Part shown: positions 7,891-16,414 of the stretch, piece by piece
Position numbering within the stretch: the first letter of the stretch is position 1
How the letters are laid out: every line of letters starts with the position of its first letter
Origin: Methylobacterium sp.
GTDB lineage: Bacteria > Pseudomonadota > Alphaproteobacteria > Rhizobiales > Beijerinckiaceae
Assembly: GCF_019745455.1 (NCBI RefSeq)
Contig: NZ_JAIETD010000017.1
Coordinates: 62,001-126,000 of the forward strand
Direction: 5' to 3'
Length of the DNA: 64,000 bases
Position numbers and translations under genes: made by a program
Notes under the pieces: generated by a model
What the model saw: the letters and a program-made list of their open reading frames with translations, nothing else
The model's database searches: none
Told to the model about the DNA's origin: nothing

Positions 7891-9213
7891 ATGTCACAGA
7901 GCCTCCGCCTCGGCGTCGCCGGTCTCGGCACCGTGGGTGCCGCCGTCGTCCGCATGGTCGCGCGCCAAGCCGAGTCGCTCGGCGCCTCGACCGGTCGGAC
8001 GATCCGCGTCACAGCCATATCGTCTCGCGACCGGTCGCGCGACCGCGGCTTCGATATGACGGGCATCACTTGGTTCGACGATCCCGTCGCGCTGGCCTCC
8101 TCTGCCGACATCGATTGCGTCGTCGAACTCATCGGCGGCGCCGAAGGGCCTGCGCGCGAGACCGTCGAGGCGGCGATCACGGCCGGTCACCACGTCGTCA
8201 CCGCCAACAAGGCGCTGCTCGCCCGCCACGGCGCAGCCCTCGCCAAGGCAGCGGAAGCGAAGGGGGTGGCCCTCGCCTACGAGGCGTCCGTGGCCGGCGG
8301 CATCCCGGTGATCAAGTCCCTGCGCGAAGGTCTTGCCGGAAACCGGGTCTCGCGCCTCTACGGGATCATGAACGGTACCTGCAATTACATCCTGACCCGA
8401 ATGGAGCGCGAAGGCCTGACCTTCGATGCCTGCCTCAAGGATGCGCAGGCTTTGGGCTATGCCGAGGCCGACCCGACCTTCGACGTCGAGGGCTTCGACA
8501 CCGCCCACAAGCTCGCGATCCTCACGAGCCTCGCCTTCGGCGTCGAGATCGATTCCGAAGCGGTCTCCGTCGAGGGAATTTCGGCGATCCAGCCCCTCGA
8601 CCTGAGGATGGCGGAGGAACTGGGCTACCGCATCAAGCTTCTGGGCGTCGCACAGGTCGCGGCCGGCGGCATCGAGCAGCGCGTCCACCCGACCATGGTG
8701 CCGAAATCCTCGTCGATCGCCCAGGTAATGGGCGTCACCAACGCCGTCACCATCGACGCAGACGCGGTCGGCGAGCTGACCCTGATCGGCCCGGGTGCGG
8801 GCGGAGAGGCAACGGCCTCGGCGGTGGTCGCCGACATCGCCGACATCGCGGCCGGAGCCAAGCGCCCGACCTTCGGAAAGCCGGCACAGACGCTCCCGTC
8901 CTCGCCCCGGGTCGCGATGCAGCGGCACGAGGGCGGCTATTACATCCGCCTCACCGTCCATGACCGGCCGGGCGTCGCGGCGGGCGTGGCGACCCGGATG
9001 GCCGAGCGCGACATCTCGATCGAGAGTATCCTCCAGCGACGCTCCGAGAGCGCGGCCATGACCGACCCGCATGGGCGCTCGGGACAGCCCGTTCCCCTCG
9101 TGCTGATCACCTACGCGGCTACCGAGGGGACGATCCGCGCCGCCCTCGACGCCATCGCGGCCGACGGGCTGCTGGCCGAGGCGCCGCAACTGATCCGGAT
9201 CGAGCGGGAATAA
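7891..9213 (+). CDS. hom: homoserine dehydrogenase
   Basis: NAD(P)-dependent reduction of aspartate semialdehyde to homoserine, the branch point to threonine and methionine (EC 1.1.1.3). The 440-residue protein has an N-terminal Rossmann motif GVAGLGTVGAAV (7-18), the catalytic-domain segments GIMNGTCNYIL and EADPTFDVEGFDTAHKL, and a C-terminal ACT domain beginning near YYIRLTVHDRPG. The ACT domain suggests feedback control by threonine, as is usual for the monofunctional enzyme. The gene is followed after about 110 bases by glpX, a pairing common in Hyphomicrobiales. The start is the first ATG, preceded by GGGAAA. Confidence 0.96.
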   Translation: MSQSLRLGVAGLGTVGAAVVRMVARQAESLGASTGRTIRVTAISSRDRSRDRGFDMTGITWFDDPVALASSADIDCVVELIGGAEGPARETVEAAITAGHHVVTANKALLARHGAALAKAAEAKGVALAYEASVAGGIPVIKSLREGLAGNRVSRLYGIMNGTCNYILTRMEREGLTFDACLKDAQALGYAEADPTFDVEGFDTAHKLAILTSLAFGVEIDSEAVSVEGISAIQPLDLRMAEELGYRIKLLGVAQVAAGGIEQRVHPTMVPKSSSIAQVMGVTNAVTIDADAVGELTLIGPGAGGEATASAVVADIADIAAGAKRPTFGKPAQTLPSSPRVAMQRHEGGYYIRLTVHDRPGVAAGVATRMAERDISIESILQRRSESAAMTDPHGRSGQPVPLVLITYAATEGTIRAALDAIAADGLLAEAPQLIRIERE

Positions 9214-9326
9214 CTCCCAAAATTCATCCGACGGGATGGCGTTCGGCAAGATAGCGCAGCTATAGGGCTCCCTCGGGGACGTGAAACGCGACGACGCGGC
9301 ACCTCGGGTTGCGAGAGTACGAGACC

Positions 9327-10325
9327 ATGACGGATGCGACCAATGCGGCTGCGGGCATCCCCGTGGCGCGGACCCTGACCCTCGAACTCGCGCGAGTGAC
9401 CGAGCGGGCGGCCATCGCCGCGGCGCGTCTCCGCGGACAGGGAAAGGAGAAGGAGGCCGATCAGGCCGCCGTCGACGCCATGCGCTCGGAGCTCAACAGC
9501 CTCCCCATCGACGGCAGGGTCGTGATCGGCGAGGGCGAGCGCGACGAGGCGCCGATGCTCTACATCGGCGAGCGCCTCGGCACCGGCGATGGGCCGAGGG
9601 TCGACATCGCTGTCGACCCTCTCGAGGGCACGACCCTGTGCGCGAAGGACATGCCGGGCGCGATCGCCGTGATGGCCATGGCCGAGGCCGGCTCCCTCCT
9701 GGCCGCGCCCGACGTCTATATGCAGAAGATCGCCATCGGGCCGGGCTACCCCGCCGGTCTCGTCGACCTCGACGCGTCGCCGGCCGACAACATCGCGGCC
9801 CTCGCCCGAGCCAAGGGCGTCAGCCCCTCGCAGATCACGGCGATCATCCTCGACCGTCCGCGGCACGCGGCCCTCGTCGCCGCCGTACGCGAGACCGGCG
9901 CAGGCATCCGTCTCATCTCGGACGGCGACATTGCCGGGATCATCTTCACGACGAGCCCGGACGAAACCGGCGTCGATATCTATCTCGGCATTGGCGCGGC
10001 ACCCGAGGGCGTGATCGCTGCCGGAGTTCTGCGCTGCATCGGCGGCCAGATGCAGGGCCGGCTAATCCTCGACAGCCACGACAAGCGCGAGCGGGCGGCG
10101 GCGATGGGAATCACTGAACCGAACCGCAAATACGATTTGACCGACATGGCCCGCGGCGACGTCATCGTGGCCGCCACCGGTGTCACGGACGGGGCACTCC
10201 TCAAGGGGGTGCGCTTCAAGCCCGGCCGGATCGAGACCGAGACCGTGGTCTACCGCTCCGCCACCGGGACCGTCCGCCGTATCCTCGGCGAGCACAGTCG
10301 CCGCACCGATCCCTCAGGCGACTGA
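9327..10325 (+). CDS. glpX: class II fructose-1,6-bisphosphatase
   Basis: GlpX hydrolyses fructose 1,6-bisphosphate in gluconeogenesis and, in autotrophs or methylotrophs, in sugar-phosphate cycles; some homologues also cleave sedoheptulose 1,7-bisphosphate. The 332 residues match the class II family. Metal- and substrate-binding segments seen are GEGERDEAPML near residue 70, DPLEGTT near 97-103 and SDGDIAG near 195. ATG 9327 was preferred over an upstream in-frame TTG because MTDATN is the natural start and the TTG adds only six residues. It lies directly after hom and 11 bases before a GNAT gene, probably in one transcript. Confidence 0.95.
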   Translation: MTDATNAAAGIPVARTLTLELARVTERAAIAAARLRGQGKEKEADQAAVDAMRSELNSLPIDGRVVIGEGERDEAPMLYIGERLGTGDGPRVDIAVDPLEGTTLCAKDMPGAIAVMAMAEAGSLLAAPDVYMQKIAIGPGYPAGLVDLDASPADNIAALARAKGVSPSQITAIILDRPRHAALVAAVRETGAGIRLISDGDIAGIIFTTSPDETGVDIYLGIGAAPEGVIAAGVLRCIGGQMQGRLILDSHDKRERAAAMGITEPNRKYDLTDMARGDVIVAATGVTDGALLKGVRFKPGRIETETVVYRSATGTVRRILGEHSRRTDPSGD

Positions 10326-10336
10326 CGGGAGCCCGG

Positions 10337-10789
10337 ATGGCTGCTTCCTCCCTCGTCATCCGTCCGGTTCGCACGGACGAGCGCGAGCCGTGGGAAGGGC
10401 TATGGTCGGACTACCTCGACTTTTATCGCGCCTCGATCGGCCCTGAAGTCCGCGATGCCACCTGGGCGCGGCTTCACGATCCGCTCGTACCGCTCCACGC
10501 CCTCGTGGCGGAGGTCGAGGGCCGGCTCGTCGGACTGACGCATTACGTCTACCACGCCTCGGCCTGGACCGTCGGCCCGTATTGCTACTTGCAGGACCTC
10601 TTCACCGCAGCCGAGGCCCGTGGCCGGGGTGTCGGCCGCGCTCTGATCGAGGCGGTGGCCGAAGCGGCGCGCTCGGCGGGCGCGAACCGGATCCATTGGC
10701 TGACGATGGAAGACAATGCCGCCGCCCGCACCCTCTACGACACGCTCGCGAGCCGCTCCGGCTTCATTCAGTATCGGAGGATCTTCTAA
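10337..10789 (+). CDS. GNAT family N-acetyltransferase
   Basis: A 150-residue acetyltransferase of the GNAT fold that would transfer an acetyl group from acetyl-CoA to an amine. The acetyl-CoA loop is seen as RGRGVGRALIEAV after a YLQDLFTA beta strand, and the C-terminal WLTMEDNAAARTLYDTLA segment is the usual motif B region. The substrate cannot be predicted. The start lies 11 bases after glpX, suggesting co-transcription with hom-glpX. The gene is convergent with the TPR lipoprotein gene, with only about 20 bases between stops. Confidence 0.88.
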   Translation: MAASSLVIRPVRTDEREPWEGLWSDYLDFYRASIGPEVRDATWARLHDPLVPLHALVAEVEGRLVGLTHYVYHASAWTVGPYCYLQDLFTAAEARGRGVGRALIEAVAEAARSAGANRIHWLTMEDNAAARTLYDTLASRSGFIQYRRIF

Positions 10790-10809
10790 AGCTACCGTCG
10801 CCGCGCCGG

Positions 10810-11682
10810 TCAGTTGAACAGCGTGCCGACCCCGCCCTGAACCCGTCCCAGGCCCTGGCTCGCAACCGCATTGCCGGGCTCGAGCGAGGTCGCGCGGGTG
10901 TAGTTCTCCATTGCCTCCTTGCGGCGCCCAGACTTCTCGTAGGCGAGACCGCGATAGGCCCAGGAGGTCGCATCCTTGTTGTTGACGTTGAGAGCCGCGT
11001 TGTAGTCCTCGATCGCCTTGTCGAACTGGTTCGTGGCGATGAGGCTCTGGCCGCGAGCAGCGTAAGGCGCGCTAACGAAGGGGTTGCGGTCGATCGCGGC
11101 GTCGAAATCGCCGATCGCCTGGGTATTCTGGCCCTGCTTCTGCCGCACGAGGCCGCGGGCGTGGTATGCTTCCGCCGATTCCGGCGCGAGGCGGATCGCC
11201 TGGTTGAGGTCAGACGAGGCACCGTCGAGGTCGCCCTGGGCGCGCAGCACGTTGGCGCGGCCGATATAGGCGGGGGCGTAGTTCGGATCGGCGGAGATCG
11301 CCTTCGAGAAATCGGCGATCGCGGCGTCGTTGCGGCCGGTCTGGCGGTAGGCAAGCGCCCGGTTGTTGTAGGCCGAGCCAGAATTCGGATCGATCTGGAT
11401 CGCCTTCGAGAAGTCGGCGATGGCGTCGTTGAACTGCCCGGCGCGTGCGTAAGCCGCGCCGCGGGTCGTATAGGCGCCGGCATCGTTCGGGTTGCGCTGG
11501 ATCACCTCGCTGAGCGAAGAGATATTGGCGGTGGTGGCCCCGGTCTTGTCGGCTTCGAGCACCGCGAATTGGCGCGGCGCCGAGGCGTTGCCATAGGTCT
11601 CGCAGCCGCCGAGTGCGGCAGCAGCCAGAGCCGCAGCTCCGAGCAGACCCGCCTTCGATGCCCGCAGCATCACAACCGTCAT
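10810..11682 (-). CDS. TPR-repeat lipoprotein
   Basis: A 290-residue protein with a lipoprotein signal peptide: a basic start, an Ala-rich hydrophobic core and the lipobox LGGC with Cys27 as lipidation site. The mature part is almost entirely tetratricopeptide repeats, about six in tandem with phrases such as NDAIADFSKAIQIDPNSG and DKAIEDYNAALNVNN. It resembles NlpI-type outer-membrane scaffold lipoproteins, which recruit peptidoglycan hydrolases or proteases, but orthology is not proved. Single gene; upstream is about 290 bases of unassigned sequence before the purK stop. Confidence 0.85.
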   Translation of the reverse strand: MTVVMLRASKAGLLGAAALAAAALGGCETYGNASAPRQFAVLEADKTGATTANISSLSEVIQRNPNDAGAYTTRGAAYARAGQFNDAIADFSKAIQIDPNSGSAYNNRALAYRQTGRNDAAIADFSKAISADPNYAPAYIGRANVLRAQGDLDGASSDLNQAIRLAPESAEAYHARGLVRQKQGQNTQAIGDFDAAIDRNPFVSAPYAARGQSLIATNQFDKAIEDYNAALNVNNKDATSWAYRGLAYEKSGRRKEAMENYTRATSLEPGNAVASQGLGRVQGGVGTLFN

Positions 11683-11927
11683 CGCCCCGCTCCCTTCGGC
11701 AGGCCATGCCTCGGCATGGTGGCTGCCTCGTCCTCATCGCCTGGATCGCTAAGCCGGCCACCCGCAGGCGCCCGTCTTCGCCGAACCGTCCCCGATGGTG
11801 GTGAACACCCGCTTAAAACCGGATCACGTACCCGCTCAATCGTCAGCGTGTGGCGAAGATATGGCCCGTCCGGCGAAGCGGGACGAGAACGCCCCAAGTC
11901 CTCCGATACGCCGCTTGGTGTGTCATC

Positions 11928-11957
11928 CCAGACGCAGTCCCGCCAGACGCAGTCCCG
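11928..11957. repeat. 15-bp tandem duplication
   Basis: The unit CCAGACGCAGTCCCG occurs twice in direct tandem, just beyond the 3' end of purK. It looks like a simple slippage duplication in the spacer between purK and the TPR lipoprotein gene. No coding or regulatory role is evident. Confidence 0.8.
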
Positions 11958-11972
11958 CTGTCTATCGGTCCG

Positions 11973-13088
11973 CTACGGCGGCAGCAGGAGGCGCGTCACG
12001 TGCCCCATCTTGCGGCCGGGCCGCGCTTCGCCCTTGCCGTAGAGGTGAAGGTGCGCGCCCGGCTCGGCCAGCAGCGCAGCCCATTCATCGACATCGTCGC
12101 CGATGAGGTTGCGCATCTCGACCGCGACGCCGCCGGGGCGTCTCGGATCACCGAGCGGCCAGCCGCAGACTGCCCTTACATGCTGCGCGAACTGCGACGT
12201 GAGGGCGCCCTCGATCGTCCAGTGCCCGGAATTATGGACCCGCGGGGCGATCTCGTTGACCACCACCCGCTCCGATCCGTCGGCTTCCGCTACCAGGAAC
12301 ATCTCGACGGCGAGCACCCCGACGTAATCGAAAGCATCCGCGATCCGCTGCGCGATCTCCATGGCCGAGTCCGCCGTGGACGAAGCGATGCCGGGGGCCG
12401 GGACCTGCGTGAGGGCGAGGATATGATCGCGATGGGTGTTGGCGCAGGGATCGAAAGCCGCGAAGGTACCATCGGCGCCGCGGGCGGCCACCACCGAGAC
12501 TTCCCGCTCAAAGGCGACGAACCCCTCGAGGATGCAGGGCACACCGCCGAACTCGGCAAGGATCGCCGCCGGGTCGATTGCCTCACCCGGCCTCAGCATG
12601 CGCTGGCCCTTGCCGTCATAGCCGAAGCGTCGGGTCTTGAGCACGGCGGGCAGGCCGATCTCAACGATGGCCTGCGCCAGGTCCCCTGCCGTGCCGACGC
12701 TGCGGAACGGCGCGGTCGGGATGCCGAGACCGTTGATGAAGGCCTTCTCGCTCAAGCGATCCTGCGTCGTCGCCAGTGCGGCGGCGTTCGGATGGAGCGG
12801 CGCGATCGCCGACAAGAGGTCGGCGGTCTCGGCCGGGATATTCTCGAACTCGTAGGTCACGACGTCGACGGACCGGGCGAAGCGGGCGAGCGCGTCGGCA
12901 TCGTCGTAGGCGGCGAGGGTGCTCTCGGCGGCGACGTCGAAGGCGGGGCTGTCGGCATCGGGGGCGAAGACGTGAACCTTCAGACCGTAATTCGCGGCGG
13001 CGAGGGCGATCATTCGGCCGAGCTGGCCGCCGCCGACGATCCCGAGTGTTGCGCCGGGGGAGAGGGCGGTCATGACTCGTCCAGTCAT
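11973..13088 (-). CDS. purK: 5-(carboxyamino)imidazole ribonucleotide synthase
   Basis: PurK uses ATP and bicarbonate to carboxylate AIR to N5-CAIR in de novo purine synthesis (EC 6.3.4.18). The 371-residue ATP-grasp protein begins with the pre-ATP-grasp motif [17 protein letters not shown] and carries [13 protein letters not shown] (ATP loop), [12 protein letters not shown] and the metal-binding segment [16 protein letters not shown]. The start overlaps the purE stop as ATGA, so purE and purK are translationally coupled in the order purE-purK. An internal ATG 15 bases downstream is a possible alternative start. Confidence 0.96.
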   Translation of the reverse strand: MTGRVMTALSPGATLGIVGGGQLGRMIALAAANYGLKVHVFAPDADSPAFDVAAESTLAAYDDADALARFARSVDVVTYEFENIPAETADLLSAIAPLHPNAAALATTQDRLSEKAFINGLGIPTAPFRSVGTAGDLAQAIVEIGLPAVLKTRRFGYDGKGQRMLRPGEAIDPAAILAEFGGVPCILEGFVAFEREVSVVAARGADGTFAAFDPCANTHRDHILALTQVPAPGIASSTADSAMEIAQRIADAFDYVGVLAVEMFLVAEADGSERVVVNEIAPRVHNSGHWTIEGALTSQFAQHVRAVCGWPLGDPRRPGGVAVEMRNLIGDDVDEWAALLAEPGAHLHLYGKGEARPGRKMGHVTRLLLPP

Positions 13089-13582
13089 GGAGTCTCGTCT
13101 CGTGGATGCTCGGCCACCGCCGCGCTCTGCGCCGTGCGCCAGTCGTCGAGCCGCTCTGCCAAGTCCTCGTCAGACAGGGCCAGAATGGCGGCAGCGAGAA
13201 GTGCCGCGTTGATCGCTCCGGCCCGGCCGATTGCCAGTGTCCCGACCGGAATCCCGGCCGGCATCTGCACGATGGAGAGAAGGCTGTCCTGGCCCGACAA
13301 TGCCTTCGATTCCACGGGCACGCCGAGGACCGGCAGCGGCGTCATCGCGGCGCACATCCCGGGAAGGTGGGCGGCGCCGCCGGCACCCGCAATGATGACC
13401 TGGAACCCGGCGGCCTTCGCGCCCTTGGCGAAGGAGACGAGTCGGTCAGGGGTGCGGTGAGCCGAGACGATGCGGTCTTCATGGGCTAAACCGAGAGCGT
13501 CCAGCGTCTCGGCTGCATGCCGCATGGTCGCCCAGTCGGACTGGCTCCCCATGATGATCGCGATCCGGGGCTGGCCGGCCAT
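13085..13582 (-). CDS. purE: N5-carboxyaminoimidazole ribonucleotide mutase
   Basis: PurE class I converts N5-CAIR to CAIR, the step after PurK (EC 5.4.99.18). The 165 residues match the family. Visible signatures are [12 protein letters not shown] near the N-terminus, VSAHRTPDR near residue 42 with the catalytic His, and [14 protein letters not shown] near residue 70, followed by [20 protein letters not shown]. It is the first gene of a coupled purE-purK pair. A DUF465 gene precedes it on the same strand, about 95 bases upstream. Confidence 0.97.
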   Translation of the reverse strand: MAGQPRIAIIMGSQSDWATMRHAAETLDALGLAHEDRIVSAHRTPDRLVSFAKGAKAAGFQVIIAGAGGAAHLPGMCAAMTPLPVLGVPVESKALSGQDSLLSIVQMPAGIPVGTLAIGRAGAINAALLAAAILALSDEDLAERLDDWRTAQSAAVAEHPRDETP

Positions 13583-13676
13583 CGTCTCGAATCCGTTGCT
13601 GGGCGCAAGGCGCCATTCCGTCGCTTGCCTCGCCGCATACGCGCGCCGCAGTTGCGCGGCAAGGCGAAGGGCATGG

Positions 13677-13895
13677 TCAGGCGATGATGTCGGGGGTGAT
13701 CTGGTCCTCGAGATACGTGATCCGGTCGCGCAAGCCGAGCTTACGCTTCTTCAGCCGCTGTATCTGAAGCTGGTCACCCGCGACCACGAGTTCGAGGGCG
13801 TCGATGGCGCCGTCGAGGTCGCGATGCTCCTGCTTCAGTCGCAGGAGCTCAGCCTCGTACTCGGCTTTCGCATCGTCACTCAATGCGTCCGGCAT
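13677..13895 (-). CDS. DUF465 (YdcH-like) small coiled-coil protein
   Basis: A 72-residue, highly charged protein forming one helical hairpin, with the DUF465 core [13 protein letters not shown] and [15 protein letters not shown]. Members of this family are small cytosolic proteins of unknown function. The ATG was chosen because the family core starts about 20 residues in; longer readings would run into the spacer. A second DUF465 gene lies about 210 bases away on the opposite strand, so the pair is divergent. The final residues QITPDIIA are acidic-hydrophobic and typical of the alphaproteobacterial subtype. Confidence 0.85.
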   Translation of the reverse strand: MPDALSDDAKAEYEAELLRLKQEHRDLDGAIDALELVVAGDQLQIQRLKKRKLGLRDRITYLEDQITPDIIA

Positions 13896-14108
13896 ACTGT
13901 CCGACGTCCCCGAAACCCACGCCGTCGACCATGCGGCACGCCCCGGCTCGGGGCAAGATCCGCCACCCGGATCAGGCTTGGCAATTCCGCGCCGGCGGTC
14001 GCGGCCTGTTGATAAGGAGCCGTCAAGCACGTCCAATTTTTGGGCTTCCAAAGCCGGCGAAAGGTGTGTCACTCTGTCCAGGTCGAAACGATGACAGGAG
14101 TTCGATCC

Positions 14109-14285
14109 ATGTCGCTGCAGACACATTTGACCCAGCTCGCCCGCAAGCACGAAGCCTTGGAGCGCGAGATCCACGAAGCCATCCAGAGCCCATCGGCGAA
14201 CGATCTGCGCATCGCAGAGCTCAAGAGACGCAAACTCCAACTCAAGGATTCGATGAACCGGATAAAGACCGACTCGATCCATTAG
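14109..14285 (+). CDS. DUF465 (YdcH-like) small coiled-coil protein
   Basis: A 58-residue protein with the DUF465 pattern LARKHEALEREIHEAI followed by RIAELKRRKLQLKDSM. The start is well fixed: AGGAG sits 8 bases before ATG 14109; an in-frame ATG 18 bases earlier has no such site. It is the shorter of two divergent DUF465 genes and lacks the acidic tail of the other. A strong intrinsic terminator follows about 35 bases after the stop, so it is probably a single-gene transcript. Function unknown. Confidence 0.88.
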   Translation: MSLQTHLTQLARKHEALEREIHEAIQSPSANDLRIAELKRRKLQLKDSMNRIKTDSIH

Positions 14286-14321
14286 GTCACCCCGGTACCA
14301 TCCCTCAGTCTCCTGCGTTCG

Positions 14322-14356
14322 CCGCCGTTGCTGGTCTCCAGCGCGGCGGTTTTTAT
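14322..14356 (+). terminator. rho-independent terminator after DUF465 gene
   Basis: The stem CCGCCG / CGGCGG is continued, after a small internal loop, by GCTGG / CCAGC closing a TCT loop, and is followed directly by TTTTTA. It ends the short DUF465 transcript and insulates the downstream acyl-CoA synthetase gene. Confidence 0.85.
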
Positions 14357-14460
14357 TTGGCTTAGCCATTTAGCCATCTCCCAGGCCATCGCACGCCGCT
14401 GTATCGTTTCGGACAAGGCACAGGCGGAAAAGACTGGCCGATAGGGACACAGGGCACGTC

Positions 14461-16395
14461 ATGGCCACGGACAACAACGCCACGTCGGCGATGAGCCGCT
14501 ACGCATCGGTCCACGCCGCCTCCTTCGCCGACGCCGAGCGCTTCTGGCTCGTCGCCGCGGAGGCGATCGATTGGGAGGTTGCTCCGAGCCGCGCCTTCGA
14601 CCGTGACGCCGGCACCTATGGCCGCTGGTTCCCAGATGGCCGGCTCAACATCTGCCACAATGCCGTCGACCGGCACGTCGCCGCCGGGCGCGGCGAGCAG
14701 GTGGCGATCCTCTACGATTCGCCCGTGGCCGGCGAGAAGCGGCGGATCAGCTACGCCGCGATGCGCGATGCGGTGGCGACGCTGGCCGGCGTGCTCGCCG
14801 ATCTCGGGGTCGAACGCGGCGATCGCGTCGTCATCTACATGCCGATGGTGCCCGAGGCCCTGTTCGCGATGCTCGCCTGCGCCCGCCTCGGCGCCGTGCA
14901 TTCGGTCGTGTTCGGCGGATTCGCCGCCAACGAGCTCGCGGTGCGGTTCAGCGATGCGACGCCGAAGGTCGTGCTCGCTGCGTCCTGCGGCATCGAGCCG
15001 AGCCGCATTGTCCCCTACAAGCCGCTCCTCGACGCGGCGATCGCCGCCTCGGCGCACAAGCCCGATGCCTGCCTGATCCTGCAGCGGCCCCAGCGCGAGG
15101 CTGAGCTCGTTCCGGGCCGCGACCATGATTGGGCCGAGACGGTGTCGGCGGCGCGGGCAGCGGGGCGGAAGGCCGATTGCGTCGCGGTCTCGGCGACCGA
15201 CCCGCTCTACATCCTCTACACCTCCGGCACGACGGGAAAGCCCAAGGGCGTGGTGCGCGATACCGGCGGCTATGGCGTCGCCCTCGCCTGGTCGATGGGC
15301 AACCTCTACGACGTGAAACCTGGCGAGGTGTATTTCTGCGCCTCGGATATCGGCTGGGTCGTCGGCCATTCCTACATCGTCTACGCGCCGCTCCTCCATG
15401 GCTGCACGACGGTGCTCTACGAGGGCAAGCCGGTGGGCACGCCCGATGCCGGCGCCTTCTGGCGCCTGATCCAGGAATATCGCGTCGCCTGCCTGTTCAC
15501 GGCGCCGACGGCTTTGCGCGCGGTGAAGAAGGAAGACCCGCGGGCCGAACTCGTCGGATCATACGATCTGACGGGCTTTCGCAGCCTGTTCCTCGCCGGC
15601 GAGCGAGCCGACCCGGATTCGGTGGCCTGGGCGGAACGCGCCCTGAACCGGCCCGTCATCGACCATTGGTGGCAGACCGAGACAGGCTGGGCCATCGCCG
15701 GCAATCCGGTCGGGATCGGCCAGTTGCCGGTCAAGCACGGCAGCGCCTGTGTGCCGATGCCGGGTTACGACCTCCACGTCCTCGACGAGGCTGGTAAGCC
15801 GCTCCCTGCCGACACGATGGGTACCATTGCGTTGAAGCTCCCGCTGCCGCCCGGCTGCCTGCCGACGCTTTGGGGTTCCGACGAGCGCTTCCGCCAGAGC
15901 TATCTCACGACCTTCCCCGGCTATTACGACACCTCCGATGCCGGCATCGTCGATGCCGACGGGTACGTCACGGTGCTCGGCCGCACCGACGACATCATCA
16001 ACGTCGCCGGCCACCGCCTTTCCACCGGCGGAATGGAGGCGGTGCTGGCGAGCCATCCCGATGTGGCCGAATGCGCCGTCATCGGCATTCGCGACGCGCT
16101 CAAGGGCGAGCAGCCCTGCGGCTTCGTCGTTCTGAAATCGGGCGTGACCCGCGAGCCCTCGGAGATCGAGCGCGAACTCGTCGCCTCGATCAGAGATCGC
16201 ATTGGCCCGGTCGCCGCCTTCAAGCTCGCCCTGACCGTGGCGCGCCTGCCGAAGACGCGTTCGGGCAAGATCCTGCGCGGCACCATGAAGAAGATCGCCG
16301 ACGGCGAGACCTGGACCACGCCCCCGACCATCGACGACGCGGCCGTCCTCGAGGAGATCGGCGAGAGCCTCAAGGGGAGGGGGATCGGAGGGTGA
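14461..16395 (+). CDS. prpE: propionyl-CoA synthetase (acyl-CoA synthetase)
   Basis: An AMP-forming acyl-CoA synthetase of 644 residues, closest in layout to PrpE, which activates propionate to propionyl-CoA (EC 6.2.1.17). The adenylation motif YTSGTTGKPKG is near residue 253, the DHWWQTETGW substrate/ATP segment near 401, the hinge GRTDDIINVAGHRL near 506, and the C-terminal catalytic Lys in PKTRSGKILR near 598. The N-terminal ACAS-type segment is present. Acetate or another short acid cannot be excluded as substrate. No methylcitrate or methylmalonyl-CoA pathway gene is adjacent. The start gives MATDNNATSAM; an in-frame ATG ten residues in is an alternative. Confidence 0.88.
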   Translation: MATDNNATSAMSRYASVHAASFADAERFWLVAAEAIDWEVAPSRAFDRDAGTYGRWFPDGRLNICHNAVDRHVAAGRGEQVAILYDSPVAGEKRRISYAAMRDAVATLAGVLADLGVERGDRVVIYMPMVPEALFAMLACARLGAVHSVVFGGFAANELAVRFSDATPKVVLAASCGIEPSRIVPYKPLLDAAIAASAHKPDACLILQRPQREAELVPGRDHDWAETVSAARAAGRKADCVAVSATDPLYILYTSGTTGKPKGVVRDTGGYGVALAWSMGNLYDVKPGEVYFCASDIGWVVGHSYIVYAPLLHGCTTVLYEGKPVGTPDAGAFWRLIQEYRVACLFTAPTALRAVKKEDPRAELVGSYDLTGFRSLFLAGERADPDSVAWAERALNRPVIDHWWQTETGWAIAGNPVGIGQLPVKHGSACVPMPGYDLHVLDEAGKPLPADTMGTIALKLPLPPGCLPTLWGSDERFRQSYLTTFPGYYDTSDAGIVDADGYVTVLGRTDDIINVAGHRLSTGGMEAVLASHPDVAECAVIGIRDALKGEQPCGFVVLKSGVTREPSEIERELVASIRDRIGPVAAFKLALTVARLPKTRSGKILRGTMKKIADGETWTTPPTIDDAAVLEEIGESLKGRGIGG

Positions 16396-16414
16396 AGGCC
16401 GATGCGGACCCGCG

